A stretch of 49,729 nucleotides of DNA from Desulfobacteraceae bacterium (GTDB taxonomy: Bacteria > Desulfobacterota > Desulfobacteria > Desulfobacterales > Desulfosarcinaceae): contig JAMOUQ010000011.1 of assembly GCA_027068085.1 (NCBI GenBank), forward strand, positions 1 to 49,729, read 5' to 3'. The notes under the pieces were generated by a model. It saw nothing but the letters and a program-made list of their open reading frames with translations. It did no database searches and was not told the origin of the DNA. This document shows positions 49,701-49,729 of this stretch, piece after piece (positions within the stretch are counted from its first letter, which is position 1; each line of letters opens with the position of its first letter). A program made the translations under genes and the position numbers.

Positions 49701-49729
49701 TTTTGTAATTTTGGGCACATTATAACAGG

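Overview
The window looks like part of a chromosome from a strictly anaerobic, GC-rich member of the Desulfobacterota (a sulfate reducer or syntroph of the Desulfosarcina/Desulfococcus/Syntrophus kind). This is inferred from a complete class II (tungsten, Bam-type) benzoyl-CoA reductase operon, two selenocysteine (UGA) codons, an ETF plus membrane Fe-S oxidoreductase module, and ferredoxin-linked and ADP-forming CoA enzymes. No rRNA or tRNA gene was recognised.

Layout. (1) 1-8.2 kb, minus strand: a catabolic operon with a GntR/FCD regulator, a YgeY-type M20 hydrolase, a DctQMP TRAP transporter, two PLP fold-type-II enzymes and, cut by the left edge, a YgeW-type knotted carbamoyltransferase. 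(2) 8.6-24.6 kb, minus strand: one long operon bamB-C-D-E-F-G-H-I-fdhD-etfB-etfA-membrane Fe-S oxidoreductase. BamE (HdrA-like) and BamF (MvhD-like) are each broken by an in-frame UGA that is best read as selenocysteine; both codons have a SECIS-like hairpin downstream. (3) 24.6-26.1 kb: two GNAT acetyltransferases, one AcuA-like, between two divergent promoters that carry the same operator motif (TAGCTA-N5-TAGYTA). (4) 26.2-31.7 kb, plus strand: the lower benzoyl-CoA pathway (ring hydrolase bamA/oah, SDR, thiolase with Zn-OB partner, dienoyl-CoA hydratase bamR, alcohol dehydrogenase bamQ). (5) 31.8-44.0 kb, plus strand: IorAB, a PaaK-type ligase, a ketopantoate-reductase-like enzyme, an ATP-dependent activator with a lone BcrB/HgdB-like Fe-S subunit, a one-chain ADP-forming acyl-CoA synthetase, a second acyl-CoA ligase and a divergent thiolase, ending at a strong terminator. 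(6) 44.3-49.7 kb: accessory DNA with prophage-like small genes, a decayed SecB-like chaperone next to a HicB-type antitoxin, a short inverted-repeat element, a HigA antitoxin with a frameshifted HigB, and an outer-membrane beta-barrel gene.

How the parts fit (established pathway, inferred for this organism): benzoyl-CoA is reduced by BamB-I to cyclohexa-1,5-diene-1-carbonyl-CoA. BamR hydrates it, BamQ oxidises it and BamA opens the ring to 3-hydroxypimeloyl-CoA. The SDR and thiolase/Zn-OB pair could then yield glutaryl-CoA and acetyl-CoA. EtfAB and the membrane Fe-S protein would pass electrons between acyl-CoA oxidation and the quinone pool. The 31.8-44 kb block would connect arylpyruvates and other organic acids to CoA thioesters, with IorAB supplying reduced ferredoxin. 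The least-understood parts are the YgeW/YgeY/TRAP operon, the lone BcrB-like/activator pair and the acetyltransferase pair between the two bam promoters.
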